64,000 bases of DNA from Flavivirga rizhaonensis (lineage in GTDB: Bacteria; Bacteroidota; Bacteroidia; Flavobacteriales; Flavobacteriaceae): the NCBI RefSeq assembly GCF_004791695.1, contig NZ_SRSO01000008.1, positions 62,001 to 126,000 on the forward strand, read 5' to 3'. The position numbers and the translations under genes were made by a program. This document shows, piece after piece, positions 16,044-25,831 of the stretch (position 1 is its first letter; the number at the start of each line of letters is the position of its first letter). The notes beneath the pieces are model-generated. The model saw only the letters and a list, made by a program, of their open reading frames with translations, was not told the DNA's origin and searched no databases.

Positions 16044-18572
16044 CTAAAAAGGATAGTTAATACCTATATTATAAACAGCATTTGAGAAGTTATAATCATT
16101 AAACCATCTGTTTTTCTCTCTGTAAAAAGGATCGTAGGTTTTAAAGCCTATATCGAAACGAAATACAAAAAAGCTAAAATCATAGCGTAGTCCAAAACCA
16201 GAGCCAATGGCAATATCTTTCAGCGAATCAAAGTCTGTAAATGTAGCACTATCGTCTTCTACATTATCTAATACATTCCAGATATTTCCTGTATCAATAA
16301 AGATGGCTCCATTTAAATCTTCGAAAATATTAAAGCGCTGCTCTACATTTAGGGCTATTTTTAAATTGGCTTCATTAAACTCATTAATAGTTTCTGAACT
16401 ACCAGGACCTAAACTATAAGCTGTCCAAGCACGATTGTCGTTGGGCCCACCTGCAAAGAAACTTTTTGAAAACGGTATACTGGTAGAATTTCCGTAAGGG
16501 ATGGCAATACCTAAAAAGCTTCTCATGGCCAATACATTCTTTTTTCCTAAGTCCCAATGCTTAGTATAATCGAATTCAGTTTTAATATATTGAGAATATG
16601 CAACATTAAAAATTTCATAACGATCATTACTATTTCTCTTTAAACCCAATAATCTTGATGCACTTGTTAATAAATTACCAGCAGACTCTAGCTTGAAACG
16701 AAAGATAGAAAAGTCATCATCAAATAAGTTAGTACGTTCGTCATTAATAAAACTAAAACTGGAAGAAAGAATTAAGTTGTCTTCTGTTAATCTATTTTTG
16801 CGTTCGTCAATGCTATTTATTATTGCTAATTGGCTATTAGAAATTTCGTTAGGGGTTATTGGATTTAAAGCGTAAGCTATAAACGCATCTGTTTGATTAT
16901 TAGGAATACTTAAATCACTATTTGAATCTATATAATTAACATCTTTTGCAATTTGATTCAAAGAGTTATAGGAGCTTTGATAGATTCCAAAATAGTTATT
17001 AACATTAAGGTTTTTAACGTATTGTGCATTAAATAAATCTAATCTGTTACTTACTTTTTTATTTGGATACCAATTATAATTAAATGTACCGCTAAAGGTT
17101 TGTTTGTCTAATCCAATATTAGTCTGGCTAGTTGCAGATAAACTCATACGTGTAGATGGAGACATATATTTAGGGATTATTTTCTCTGTATTAAATGGTG
17201 AAAATAATCTGGGAATAGTTAGTTTAAAATCAATACCAATTTCATTGATGTCGAAAAAGGGATCGTCTAAATTATTTTTGTCTTTTGAAGCACCAATAGA
17301 TCCAATTGCAGAAATTTCAAGTGTTTCTGCACCTCTAAAAATATTTCTAATTAAAAGGCTAGGGTTTAATGAAAACCCGAATGTTTGAATATTACTCTGG
17401 GACACATCGCCATTAAATCCTAAACTAAACTTTTTTAAAGGTGTTAATCTAATAGTATCTGTAAGTGTATTGTCAGGGTTTTCTATGTATTCAATATTTG
17501 GATATTTAAAGGAACGTAATTCATTTAGATGTCTATAGGTTCGTGTTCTGTCTAGATCTTTAAAAACCGAACCAGGGTTTATGAATACAGCATCCGTGAG
17601 TGCTTCTGGTCTATAACGCATTTTGTTATAACTATAAAGTTTATAACCATCGTAATTTATTGAATCCTGGAATGGTTTCCCTCTATTTTCAAATGTATAA
17701 TCTGTAATAATATTAACCTCTCTAATTTTGAAAATCTTAAAGGGCTCACGTCTTATAGAGTCTTGATTTCTAATGGCTCTATCTTGAATTTGAATTCCGA
17801 CATTCACTTTTTTATTGGTGCCTACTGTGTCTATTTCAAAAGTGATATAATCCTGATCAAAATGAAATACACCAGAATTACGTAATTCATTAGAAATTCT
17901 ATCACGCTCTTGTTCAAAATTGGTGGTTTTGTATTGTTCTTTTGGTTTAATCAACGCATTTTTTTTAATTTTTTGGTATAAAGAATCTACCACGGGAGAT
18001 TTTATTTTTTCTGAAATAGAATCGAGAATAAAAGGGTCGCCAGTTTTTACGTGATATTTAATACTGGCACGTTTGTCTTCATTCTTTTTTGTATCATAAG
18101 TTGTTTTAACATTAAACCAACCATTGTTTATATAATAATCTTGAAGGCGTTTTACAGATTTTTTAGTCTTTTCTTCATCAAGAATAATAGGAATTTCGCC
18201 AGTTTTTCGTAACCAATTATTAAACCCTACAGAAGAGTTCTTTAATCGGTCTAATTGTTTTTTTGATAGTCTTTTGGTTAGTCGAGCTCTGCGTTTGGGA
18301 TTTTTATCTAACCATTCTTCAAATAAAGAATCTCTATTATTACGTGCTAAATTGTAAATATGTAAGCGTAAAGGGATGCCTGCAATTTTTCTATTTGGCT
18401 TTTGGTATAATAAATTATTTATGGTTTCTGTATTATCTTTTCTTTCATTTACATATACAGTTGTATTAGTTAGTAAATATTCATTTTCGGCAACTCTTTT
18501 TACGCTGTCGCAAGACAAAATGTATCCTGTTAATACAATGAAGATTAATATTTTTGAGAGCTGTTTTTTCAA
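16044..18572 (-). CDS. tamL: TamL, BamA-family outer membrane lipoprotein
   Basis: The 842-residue protein has a lipoprotein signal with Cys21 (GYILSC), POTRA-like domains in the first 400 residues, and a C-terminal 16-strand Omp85 barrel (surface antigen D15) ending in an aromatic residue (YNIGINYPF). A BamA/TamA-like protein that carries a lipid anchor is the Bacteroidota form named TamL, thought to work with TamB in envelope assembly or lipid transport. No tamB is adjacent. It is divergent from the RNA methyltransferase gene. A minus-strand TACTTTTG at 18647-18654 is a possible -7 element. Confidence 0.9.
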   Translation of the reverse strand: MKKQLSKILIFIVLTGYILSCDSVKRVAENEYLLTNTTVYVNERKDNTETINNLLYQKPNRKIAGIPLRLHIYNLARNNRDSLFEEWLDKNPKRRARLTKRLSKKQLDRLKNSSVGFNNWLRKTGEIPIILDEEKTKKSVKRLQDYYINNGWFNVKTTYDTKKNEDKRASIKYHVKTGDPFILDSISEKIKSPVVDSLYQKIKKNALIKPKEQYKTTNFEQERDRISNELRNSGVFHFDQDYITFEIDTVGTNKKVNVGIQIQDRAIRNQDSIRREPFKIFKIREVNIITDYTFENRGKPFQDSINYDGYKLYSYNKMRYRPEALTDAVFINPGSVFKDLDRTRTYRHLNELRSFKYPNIEYIENPDNTLTDTIRLTPLKKFSLGFNGDVSQSNIQTFGFSLNPSLLIRNIFRGAETLEISAIGSIGASKDKNNLDDPFFDINEIGIDFKLTIPRLFSPFNTEKIIPKYMSPSTRMSLSATSQTNIGLDKQTFSGTFNYNWYPNKKVSNRLDLFNAQYVKNLNVNNYFGIYQSSYNSLNQIAKDVNYIDSNSDLSIPNNQTDAFIAYALNPITPNEISNSQLAIINSIDERKNRLTEDNLILSSSFSFINDERTNLFDDDFSIFRFKLESAGNLLTSASRLLGLKRNSNDRYEIFNVAYSQYIKTEFDYTKHWDLGKKNVLAMRSFLGIAIPYGNSTSIPFSKSFFAGGPNDNRAWTAYSLGPGSSETINEFNEANLKIALNVEQRFNIFEDLNGAIFIDTGNIWNVLDNVEDDSATFTDFDSLKDIAIGSGFGLRYDFSFFVFRFDIGFKTYDPFYREKNRWFNDYNFSNAVYNIGINYPF

Positions 18573-18819
18573 ATGAAATTAATTCAAATTATAATTTTGA
18601 CCAATAGACTTTAATTAAAGAAATATAATACTGTTTATTACGGACTCAAAAGTACATTTTTTCAAGTGTTTATTTGTATTTTTTTTCAAAGGTCAAATAC
18701 AACATCCTAAAATTTTGGTCTTTAGTGTTTGCTTAAAAAAATATTTAGACATTTTTGGTCTTGAACAGCGGTATTTTTCATTTCTTTATAAAATAAAATA
18801 TCACGTTAATGTAGATTAC

Positions 18820-19539
18820 ATGCTCTCTAAAAGTCATATAAAATTAATAACGAGTTTAAAGCAAAAAAAATATAGACTACAACATGGTTTTTTTGTTGTT
18901 GAAGGTGTTAAAACAATAAAAGAACTATTACAATCTAAATTAATACTTTATGCCTTATATACGACTGAGTCTTTCAATATTGATGCCAAAGATGAAATTT
19001 TAATTACTGAGGCAGAATTAAAACGAATAAGCTTTTTAACCACCCCGAATAAAGCACTGGCCATTTTTAAAATTCCAGAAGTAAAACCAATTGAACAAAA
19101 CGGACTTGTTTTAGCATTAGATGCCGTTAGAGATCCAGGAAACTTAGGAACCATTATTAGGCTTTGCGATTGGTTTGGGATTAAAGATTTGATTTGTAGT
19201 AAAGAAACGGTAGATTGTTTTAACCCTAAAGTAATACAAGCAACAATGGGGTCTATTATCAGAGTGAATATTAGTTATGTAGATTTAGAACTTTTTTTAA
19301 AAGAAATAAACGTACCGGTTTATGGTGCTTTTATGGAGGGAGAAACAGTTTATAATATGCATTTGCCAAATAAAGGGATTTTAGTAATGGGTAATGAAGC
19401 TAATGGTGTTTCGAAAGACATTGAAGCGCTTATAAGGAAAAAGGTCTCTATTCCCAGATTTGGTGATTTGCAGGCTACGGAAAGTTTAAATGTGGCTACA
19501 GCGACCGCTATTTTGTTGAGTGAGTTTAGGAGGTTTTAG
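18820..19539 (+). CDS. TrmH/SpoU-family RNA 2'-O-methyltransferase
   Basis: The 239-residue protein has an N-terminal substrate-binding domain (KKYRLQHGFFVVEGVKTIKELL) and the knotted SPOUT domain with motif 1 (DAVRDPGNLGTIIRLCDWFG), motif 2 (LVMGNEANGVS) and motif 3 (IPRFGDLQATESLNVATATA). It would methylate a ribose 2'-OH in rRNA or tRNA; the target is unclear. I start at 18820 because an upstream extension to 18715 adds 35 residues that look non-coding. The stop codon TAG is the first part of a tandem AGTGTTC repeat. Confidence 0.92.
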   Translation: MLSKSHIKLITSLKQKKYRLQHGFFVVEGVKTIKELLQSKLILYALYTTESFNIDAKDEILITEAELKRISFLTTPNKALAIFKIPEVKPIEQNGLVLALDAVRDPGNLGTIIRLCDWFGIKDLICSKETVDCFNPKVIQATMGSIIRVNISYVDLELFLKEINVPVYGAFMEGETVYNMHLPNKGILVMGNEANGVSKDIEALIRKKVSIPRFGDLQATESLNVATATAILLSEFRRF

Positions 19540-19575
19540 TGTTCAGTGTTCAGTGTTTAGTGTTTAGTGTTCAGT
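19538..19575. repeat. 7-bp tandem repeat, AGTGTT(C/T) x5
   Basis: Five units of AGTGTTC or AGTGTTT plus AGT follow directly from the stop codon of the methyltransferase gene, the first unit overlapping TAG. The CAGT-rich sequence belongs to the same family as those at 20230-20264 and 52575-52638. Confidence 0.85.
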
Positions 19576-19591
19576 CTGCCCAATACAAGTA

Positions 19592-20158
19592 TTAAGTTTT
19601 GTCTTGATATGTATTAATTATAAAATCGTCCCAGACTTGTGCTTCGATATATCTGTCATATGTCATGTTTTCTTGAGATTTCCATTTTTCCTCGGTCGGA
19701 AGCCCATATTTGTCTAATAGATCTTTCAATTCGTTTAGTAAGTATACTTGCCCGTTATATGCTTTTCTATATTTTGCAAGTTTAGGTTCATCGTAAAATT
19801 GAAATGACACCATGCTATCTGGGTATGTGAAGCTTATATGCTCTGGTTTTATATCTGTCAAAGGAATTTTTACAACATCAGGGTTTTCATAGCAAGATTT
19901 TACCCATTCACATTCGCCTAAGGTAAAATAAAATGGGTCATTTCTATTTGGTTTACCTCCTTTGACTATGAATGCTTTTTTCAATCTTTTTCTAAGGCAA
20001 ATCGTAATTCGATATAACTAGGTGGTCTTTTACTATTAAAACCGATTGATATATTGTTTTGAATTTTTATTGCTTCTTCAAATTTATTTTGAGTAATATT
20101 TAGAAATGGACCTTGTTCAATTTCATAGTAGTGGTACAAAAAAATCAGGAATTTTCAT
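19592..20158 (-). pseudogene. Hypothetical gene split by two compensating frameshifts
   Basis: The first clean segment, from 19984 down to 19592, has only a TTG start. Upstream, the minus strand encodes a coding-like segment in another frame (HYYEIEQGPFLNITQ ... YIELRFALEKD, then a stop at 19981). Above that, the ATG at 20158 (MKIPDFF) is in the same frame as the 3' segment. One base too many in the A7 run at 20138-20144 and one too few in the T5 run at 19987-19991 would explain both shifts. Repaired, it gives one protein of about 188 residues containing FIVKGGKPNRNDPFYFTLGE and RYIEAQVWDDF. I do not recognise a function. It may be a real pseudogene or carry two homopolymer errors. Confidence 0.65.
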
Positions 20159-20229
20159 TAAGTGTTTATAGTTGATTGAAGCTTAGCCAAAGTTATTAAG
20201 AAAACATATAAATGACAAACAAGTTTGTT

Positions 20230-20264
20230 AACTGCTCACTGAATACCGAACACTGCTTACTGAA
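20230..20264. repeat. CAGT-rich dispersed repeat at the 3' end of porT
   Basis: Read along porT (minus strand), CAGTAAGCAGTGTTCGG and then TATTCAGTGAGCAGT start within the last codons: the final CAG (Gln) and the TAA stop are part of the repeat. It aligns with the copy after nqrD (CAGTAAGCAGTATACGG). Confidence 0.7.
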
Positions 20265-20985
20265 ACGTAAAATTAACAAACAAACCTCTGGTTTTCATAC
20301 TGGCAATATTGCTGGTCCAAGGGCTATTAGGGTCTTTATCTCTAACAAGTTCGTCTCCTATACCAAAAAGTCCACGAATAGAAGGAGTAAACTTAAAGTT
20401 ATATAGATATAAATCTATACCAAACCCAAGTTCATAAAACAAGGAGCTTTTTTTGGTTCTAAATTGTCCATTGCTATTGTCTTCAGGGTTATTCTCGTTG
20501 CTAGATAGGTTTAAAGCCGTTGAAAATCCGCCTACAATAAAAGGTTTAAAATTGTTGACGCGTTTGGTGGATATTTTTACTAAAAGTGGTAAATGCACAT
20601 AGGTTGATTTAACCTCTCTAATTAAATCCGAACTCTTAAAGCTTGTACCGTTGAAATGTGTTTGACTATAATGTAACTCTCGAGTTGTAATTAATAAACC
20701 AGGTTCAAAACGTAAATCAATAAAACTATTAATACGCAAATTCCCAATTAAACCAACACTAAAACCCGGGCTCTTTTTTACATAAATATCACGTAAATCT
20801 TCTTTATAATCAAAATTAAAATCATAGCTATTGATTCCTAAAAAATAGCCCCAGCGTAATAATCGATTATCAGTAGAGCCTCTTCCTTGGTTTGCATCAT
20901 ATGTTACTTTTTCTTTGCTAAAAAGTTGTGCATTAGATGCTTGTATGATGAATAAAAATGATATTAATACAAAAAACCGCTTCAT
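20257..20985 (-). CDS. porT: PorT-family type IX secretion protein
   Basis: The 242-residue protein has a signal peptide ending NAQ and then a beta-rich outer-membrane barrel of the PorT/DUF3575-like type (LRFEPGLLITTRELHYSQ, PLLVKISTKRVNNFKPFIVGG, GFGIDLYLYNFKFTPSIRG). PorT is needed for T9SS secretion in Porphyromonas and flavobacteria. It lies five bases after ubiE, the conserved flavobacterial ubiE-porT pair. The last codon and stop come from a CAGT-rich repeat. Confidence 0.88.
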   Translation of the reverse strand: MKRFFVLISFLFIIQASNAQLFSKEKVTYDANQGRGSTDNRLLRWGYFLGINSYDFNFDYKEDLRDIYVKKSPGFSVGLIGNLRINSFIDLRFEPGLLITTRELHYSQTHFNGTSFKSSDLIREVKSTYVHLPLLVKISTKRVNNFKPFIVGGFSTALNLSSNENNPEDNSNGQFRTKKSSLFYELGFGIDLYLYNFKFTPSIRGLFGIGDELVRDKDPNSPWTSNIASMKTRGLFVNFTFQ

Positions 20986-20990
20986 ACTTA

Positions 20991-21716
20991 TTACTTAGAT
21001 GATTTATAAATTGTTGCCACACCAAAAGTTTGTGGAAAATCCTCAACATTAATAAACCCAATTTTACGTAAAATATTGTTCAAAGCTTCACCGTAAGGAA
21101 AAACAGAAGCAGATTCACATAAATATTTATAAGCACTTCTGTCTTTTGAAAATAGCTTTCCAATAAGTGGTAAAATATTTTTTGTGTAAAATTTATAACC
21201 TTGTTTGTATGGCATTTTAGAAGGAATAGATGTTTCTAATATTACGAATGTACCATTAGGTTTTAACACTCTAAAGATTTCTTTTAAGCCATTTTCCAAG
21301 GTTTCAAAATTCCTTACACCAAAGGCTACTGTAATAGCATCAAAAGAATTATCTTCAAAAGGCATATTTTCACTATCACCTAAAACCATATCTATTTTAG
21401 ACTCTAAAGATTTTTTCTTTATTTTTTCTTTACCAATTTCTAGCATACCACTACTAATATCTAAGCCAACAATTTTTGAGGCATTAGTTTCAGCTAGATT
21501 AATGGCTAAATCTCCAGTACCTGTAGCAATATCTAAAATAGTTTCAGGAGTACTTTCTTTAACAATTTTCACTACTTTTTTTCGCCATTTAATATCTATT
21601 CCAAAAGAAATAACACGGTTTAAGCCGTCATAATCTTCAGAGATAGTATCAAACATTTTAGTGACTTGTTCTTTTTTGCCTAAATCACTGTTTTTGTAGG
21701 GTTTAATTTTTGACAA
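20991..21716 (-). CDS. ubiE: Demethylmenaquinone methyltransferase
   Basis: This SAM-dependent enzyme (UbiE/MenG) does the last methylation of menaquinone synthesis. The 241-residue protein has the SAM site [17 protein letters not shown], the [15 protein letters not shown] segment, and the family signature [20 protein letters not shown]. As Bacteroidota use menaquinone, MenG activity is the likely one. It is co-directional with porT (five-base gap). A minus-strand TAGGTTTG at 21733-21740 is a likely -7 element. Confidence 0.95.
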   Translation of the reverse strand: MSKIKPYKNSDLGKKEQVTKMFDTISEDYDGLNRVISFGIDIKWRKKVVKIVKESTPETILDIATGTGDLAINLAETNASKIVGLDISSGMLEIGKEKIKKKSLESKIDMVLGDSENMPFEDNSFDAITVAFGVRNFETLENGLKEIFRVLKPNGTFVILETSIPSKMPYKQGYKFYTKNILPLIGKLFSKDRSAYKYLCESASVFPYGEALNNILRKIGFINVEDFPQTFGVATIYKSSK

Positions 21717-21921
21717 TGCTGTTATTTTTTGGCAAACCTACATAATTTATTTTTACTTTAATATAATAATTTAAGGCAAAATAAATTATGAAGGGCATCC
21801 CAGTCAAAATTATAGAGACAAATATTGTTTGGAAGAATATAAGCTTTTAGAAAAGCAATAACCAAAGAGATAACAAATATTAATATTTATAATATCTCAT
21901 GTGGCAATATGTATTTTATAG

Positions 21922-21929
21922 TATATTTG
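21922..21929 (+). promoter_or_regulatory. -7 element of the trkAH operon
   Basis: TATATTTG matches TAnnTTTG and lies 25 bases before the trkA start. No clear TTG lies at the usual distance upstream. Confidence 0.5.
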
Positions 21930-21954
21930 CTCTACTTTATATGATAATTGAATA

Positions 21955-23304
21955 ATGAAAATAATCATAGCTGGTGCTGGTGAAGTTGGATTTCATTTGG
22001 CAAAATTGTTGTCTTACGAGTCTCAAGAAATAACATTAATAGATATAGACAAAGAGAGTTTAGCTTATGCTGATACCCATTTGGATATCAAAGTTATTAG
22101 AGGAGATACTACTTCAATCTCTATTTTAAAAGAAGCTCGCATAAATAATTGTGATCTGTTTATTGCTGTTACAGCTATTGAGACAACTAATATCACTGTA
22201 TGTGTATTAGCAAAGCAATTGGGAGCTAAACGAACCATTGCTAGAATCTCTAATACTGAATTTATAACTTACAAAGATGAAGTAGGTTTTACTAAGTTTG
22301 GTATTGATGAGTTAATTTCTCCTGAAGCTTTAGCTGCTGCAGAAATAAAAGTGTCTTTAAAACAATCGTCTTTTAATGATACTTACGAGTTTGAAGGAGG
22401 TGCCCTTACTATGGTTGGTTTAACATTGTCCAGATCGGCTTCATTTGTTGGCAAGACTGTTAAAGAAGCTGCAAAAATTTTCCCGGAAATCCATTTTGTT
22501 CCTATTGCAATTCAACGATTTGGAACCCAATATACAATCATACCGAGGGGAAGCACAGAGTTTAAAAGAGGTGATAATGTTGTATTTGTAACATCAGAAG
22601 GAGGCGGTGAAGAACTTTGTAGACTAACAGGAAAATCGAACAGAGAGATAAAGAATGTGATGATTTTGGGAGGTAGTCAAATTGGTTATAAATCGGCAAG
22701 AGATTTAAGTGACAAAGGATTTAAAGTAAAACTATTTGAAGAAGATAAAGAGCGTGCATTTGAAATTGCTGATGACTTACCAAATGTTTTAGTGATTCAT
22801 AGTGATGGTCGTAATGTAGATTTGCTTGATGAAGAGAATATTGGTGAAATGGATGCTTTTATAGCTGTAGCAGGTAATTCTGAAACGAACATTATGTCTT
22901 GTTTGGTAGCGAAATCCAAGGGCGTTAAAAAAACGGTTGCTTTGGTTGAAAACATGGATTATTTTGAATTATCTCATTCCATTGGTATTGAAACACTAAT
23001 AAATAAAAAATTATTAGCTGCAAACAATATATTTAGATATATAAGAAAAGGAGAGGTTGTTGCTATGACAAAACTTAGCAATATGAATGCTGAATTACTA
23101 GAGTTTGAAGTAAAGCCTACTTCGGCTATTTGCAATAAGTATATCAAGGATGTCGATTTTCCAAGGTCAGCCATTATTGGAGGAGTTATTAGAAACGGTT
23201 TAGGCGTTATAGCTCTTGGAGATTTTAAAATTCGAGAAGGCGATAGGGTGGTAGTTTGTAGTCTCCTTAAATCGATAAAAGGTGTCGAAAAATTATTTCG
23301 CTAA
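21955..23304 (+). CDS. trkA: Trk potassium uptake regulator TrkA
   Basis: TrkA is the cytoplasmic NAD(H)-binding ring that gates the TrkH channel. The 449-residue protein has two RCK modules, each an N domain with a glycine-rich nucleotide site (AGAGEVGFHLAKLL at about 5-18; ILGGSQIGYKSARDL at about 239) plus a TrkA_C domain. This is the full two-module length. trkH follows after 14 bases, forming an operon. Confidence 0.96.
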   Translation: MKIIIAGAGEVGFHLAKLLSYESQEITLIDIDKESLAYADTHLDIKVIRGDTTSISILKEARINNCDLFIAVTAIETTNITVCVLAKQLGAKRTIARISNTEFITYKDEVGFTKFGIDELISPEALAAAEIKVSLKQSSFNDTYEFEGGALTMVGLTLSRSASFVGKTVKEAAKIFPEIHFVPIAIQRFGTQYTIIPRGSTEFKRGDNVVFVTSEGGGEELCRLTGKSNREIKNVMILGGSQIGYKSARDLSDKGFKVKLFEEDKERAFEIADDLPNVLVIHSDGRNVDLLDEENIGEMDAFIAVAGNSETNIMSCLVAKSKGVKKTVALVENMDYFELSHSIGIETLINKKLLAANNIFRYIRKGEVVAMTKLSNMNAELLEFEVKPTSAICNKYIKDVDFPRSAIIGGVIRNGLGVIALGDFKIREGDRVVVCSLLKSIKGVEKLFR

Positions 23305-23318
23305 GATGTGCTTATAAG

Positions 23319-24812
23319 ATGAAGTTAAATTATAAAATAATTTTCCATTTCTTAGGATTACTACTGCTATTTAATGGTGGTTTTATGCTGGTATCTGCTC
23401 TTGTTAGCTTTTTTTACAAAGATGGGGTTACATTTCAATTATTCTTATCGGGTATATTTACATTAATAGCAGGTCTTTTAGCAATGGTGTTTACAAGACA
23501 TCATAAAAAAGAAATGAATAAGCGTGAAGGCTACATTGTGGTTTCTTTTGGTTGGATAATTATGGCCCTTTCAGGTACTTTACCTTATGTGTTAACGCAG
23601 AGTATTCCAAGCTTTACAAACGCTTTTTTTGAAACTATGTCTGGTTTTACTACTACAGGAGCTTCTATTTTAAACGATATTGAAGCTGTACCTAAAGGTG
23701 TTTTATTTTGGCGTAGTTTAACGCATTGGATAGGAGGTATGGGAATTATTGTTTTAGCGATTGCTATACTGCCTTTATTAGGAATTGGTGGTATGCAGCT
23801 ATTCGCAGCAGAAGCACCAGGTCCTAGTGCCGATAAACTACACCCTAGAATTACAGATACAGCCAAGCGTTTATGGCTTATTTATTTTGGATATACAGCC
23901 GCAGAAACATTGCTGTTAAGTGTGGCGGGCATGTCTTTTTTTGATGCTATAAATCATTCGCTGTGTACTTTGTCTACAGGTGGTTTTTCAACTAAAAATG
24001 CTAGTGTAGCTTATTGGAATGGAGAGCCCGTAATTCAATATATTATTATATTATTCATGTTTTTGGCCGGTACTAATTTTGTTTTAAGTTATTTTGCTTT
24101 TAAGGGAAAAATTCAGAAAATAATTAAAGATGAAGAGTTTAAATTGTACTTCAAATTCGTAGGGGTTTTTACAATAATAGCAGCTATAATTATATATTTT
24201 AGAGCAGATATATCTGTATCTTCTATTGCACACCCTATGGTTTGGGGTGAAGCTGAAAGTGCATTTAGACATTCCTTGTTTCAAGTATTAGCTATTATTA
24301 CTACTACAGGTTTTGTAACTGCAGATTATACCATGTGGACGCCATTCTTAATGGTTTTCTTTTTTGGTCTTATGTTTTTAGGAGGATCGGCAGGAAGTAC
24401 TTCGGGAGGGGTAAAGGTCGTGCGTCATTTAATATTGATAAAAAATGGTTTTTTAGAATTTAAGCGGACACTACATCCAAATGCTATTTTGCCGGTACGT
24501 TATAATAAAAGAGCCATTTCTGGGGATATTGTATTTAATATTTTAGGATTTTTTATTCTTTATATGCTATCGTTTATTATTGGATCCTTAGGGTTTTCCA
24601 TGTTTGAAATAGATTTTAAATCGGCAATAGGTTTAGCGGCTTCCAGTTTAGGAAACGTAGGGCCTGCACTTGGAGAATTTGGACCAGTAAATAACTATTC
24701 TGCATTACCTCTTCTGGCACAATGGTGGGCTTCTTTTTTAATGCTTATTGGCCGTTTGGAACTTTTTACAGTACTTATTTTGCTTACACCTTTCTTTTGG
24801 CGTAACAGGTAG
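23319..24812 (+). CDS. trkH: Trk potassium uptake channel protein TrkH
   Basis: The 497-residue integral membrane protein has four pore-loop repeats with the filter sequences SGFTTTGAS, CTLSTGGFST, ITTTGFVTAD and SSLGNVGPALG, as expected for TrkH. With TrkA it imports K+. It ends six bases before the convergent response regulator gene; I see no hairpin terminator between them. Confidence 0.96.
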   Translation: MKLNYKIIFHFLGLLLLFNGGFMLVSALVSFFYKDGVTFQLFLSGIFTLIAGLLAMVFTRHHKKEMNKREGYIVVSFGWIIMALSGTLPYVLTQSIPSFTNAFFETMSGFTTTGASILNDIEAVPKGVLFWRSLTHWIGGMGIIVLAIAILPLLGIGGMQLFAAEAPGPSADKLHPRITDTAKRLWLIYFGYTAAETLLLSVAGMSFFDAINHSLCTLSTGGFSTKNASVAYWNGEPVIQYIIILFMFLAGTNFVLSYFAFKGKIQKIIKDEEFKLYFKFVGVFTIIAAIIIYFRADISVSSIAHPMVWGEAESAFRHSLFQVLAIITTTGFVTADYTMWTPFLMVFFFGLMFLGGSAGSTSGGVKVVRHLILIKNGFLEFKRTLHPNAILPVRYNKRAISGDIVFNILGFFILYMLSFIIGSLGFSMFEIDFKSAIGLAASSLGNVGPALGEFGPVNNYSALPLLAQWWASFLMLIGRLELFTVLILLTPFFWRNR

Positions 24813-24818
24813 GGGAAT

Positions 24819-25475
24819 TTAGATAAAACCTAATTTTTTAGCTTCTTTTACTAAATTGAAGTTTTCTTTGTTTTTAGTATCTAATAAGGTTTTTAATTTC
24901 GTTTTTCTTACCTCAATAGCTCGAGTTGATAACGGAATAAAATTTGACAAATCTTTAGTTTTTTCTCCCATGGATAAATGATACAATATCTGTCTGTCAA
25001 AATCATCAATCGTTATTCTGTTAGCATATGTTTTGCGAGTATACCCCTCAATAGTTTTACTATAATATACTCTACCTTTTAAAGTATATATAATCGCATT
25101 TTTTAAATCAATACCATCAATATCAGATTTAATCATAAAACCTTCTGGATGAATTTCATTGATAACGTTTTGAATTCTAGTCTGATCTGTAATCGATGTT
25201 AAAACTAATATTTTGGTGTCAGGAGATTCTTTTCTTATTAAGAGGCCTAAGTCTTCCCCGCAAATAAAACGTTCGTTTTTTGAAATAGGAAGTTGGAGAT
25301 CTAGAAGTACTGTTTGTGTTTTTATTCGTTGAATTTTATGTATGGCCTCATCGCAATTCTTAGCGAAAGAGACATTAAAGGTAACGTTTTCAATTTCATT
25401 AAGTATATTTTTATAAGCATTTGCTATGATAGCAGAATCTTCTATAATAAGTAGGTTAATGCTTATCTTATTCAT
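24819..25475 (-). CDS. Orphan response regulator with LuxR-like output
   Basis: The 218-residue protein has a receiver domain (residues 5-130) with the acidic pair E12-D13, phosphoacceptor D59 in LLDLQLP, and a conserved Thr/Lys region (LVLTSITD, MIKSD). The C-terminal 65 residues (FDRQILYHLSMGEKTKDLS, PLSTRAIEVRKTKLKTLL) resemble a LuxR/FixJ HTH. No histidine kinase is adjacent, so the partner is elsewhere. A conspicuous stem-loop lies about 65-140 bases upstream. Confidence 0.85.
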   Translation of the reverse strand: MNKISINLLIIEDSAIIANAYKNILNEIENVTFNVSFAKNCDEAIHKIQRIKTQTVLLDLQLPISKNERFICGEDLGLLIRKESPDTKILVLTSITDQTRIQNVINEIHPEGFMIKSDIDGIDLKNAIIYTLKGRVYYSKTIEGYTRKTYANRITIDDFDRQILYHLSMGEKTKDLSNFIPLSTRAIEVRKTKLKTLLDTKNKENFNLVKEAKKLGFI

Positions 25476-25539
25476 GTTAGAGGGTATTTCTTTTTAATTC
25501 AATATTCAAAAATATAGATTGTTTTCACTAGTATTATTA

Positions 25540-25615
25540 ATGTAATAAAAATTTGTGGAAAAACCGCAATGAATTTATAAATAAAAAACATTCATTTGTG
25601 GTTTGCTTATTACAT
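25540..25615. other. Two-part stem-loop, candidate structured RNA or operator
   Basis: Outer arms ATGTAATAA (25540-25548) and TTATTACAT (25607-25615) pair perfectly. Inner arms AAACCGCAATGAAT (25561-25574) and ATTCATTTGTGGTTT (25590-25604) pair with one bulge and few mismatches. No gene covers it. It could be part of a small plus-strand RNA ending at the terminator at 25669, or belong to the control region of the response regulator. Confidence 0.45.
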
Positions 25616-25668
25616 GGCAATAAGGGCTATTATATTGATTTCCATAATTTAAGCAAAAGTTTTTATGT

Positions 25669-25696
25669 AAGCCACTAATGTACATTAGTGGCTTTT
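25669..25696 (+). terminator. Orphan rho-independent terminator
   Basis: AAGCCACTAATG-TA-CATTAGTGGCTT is a perfect 26-base palindrome followed by TT on the plus strand. The nearest plus-strand gene upstream ends at 24812 and the gene between is on the minus strand, so no known transcript needs it. Confidence 0.6.
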
Positions 25697-25831
25697 CGTG
25701 CTAAAGGGCTTCACTAGATTGTAATTTAAGCGTTTTTAATAAATACTTGTAGTTGAGGGGTATTAGTAATACGATGTAACAATTTTGAGCTTCAGACGTC
25801 GTCTTTGTATAACCAATTAAATAAAAGTATT

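Noticed and set aside
18715-18819. 35-residue extension of the RNA methyltransferase
   Set aside because: The sequence looks non-coding, and the ATG at 18820 directly precedes the conserved N-terminal domain.
19592-19984. Intact 130-residue gene starting with TTG
   Set aside because: Coding-like sequence continues upstream in another frame and then returns to the original frame at an ATG, so a disrupted longer gene is the better explanation.
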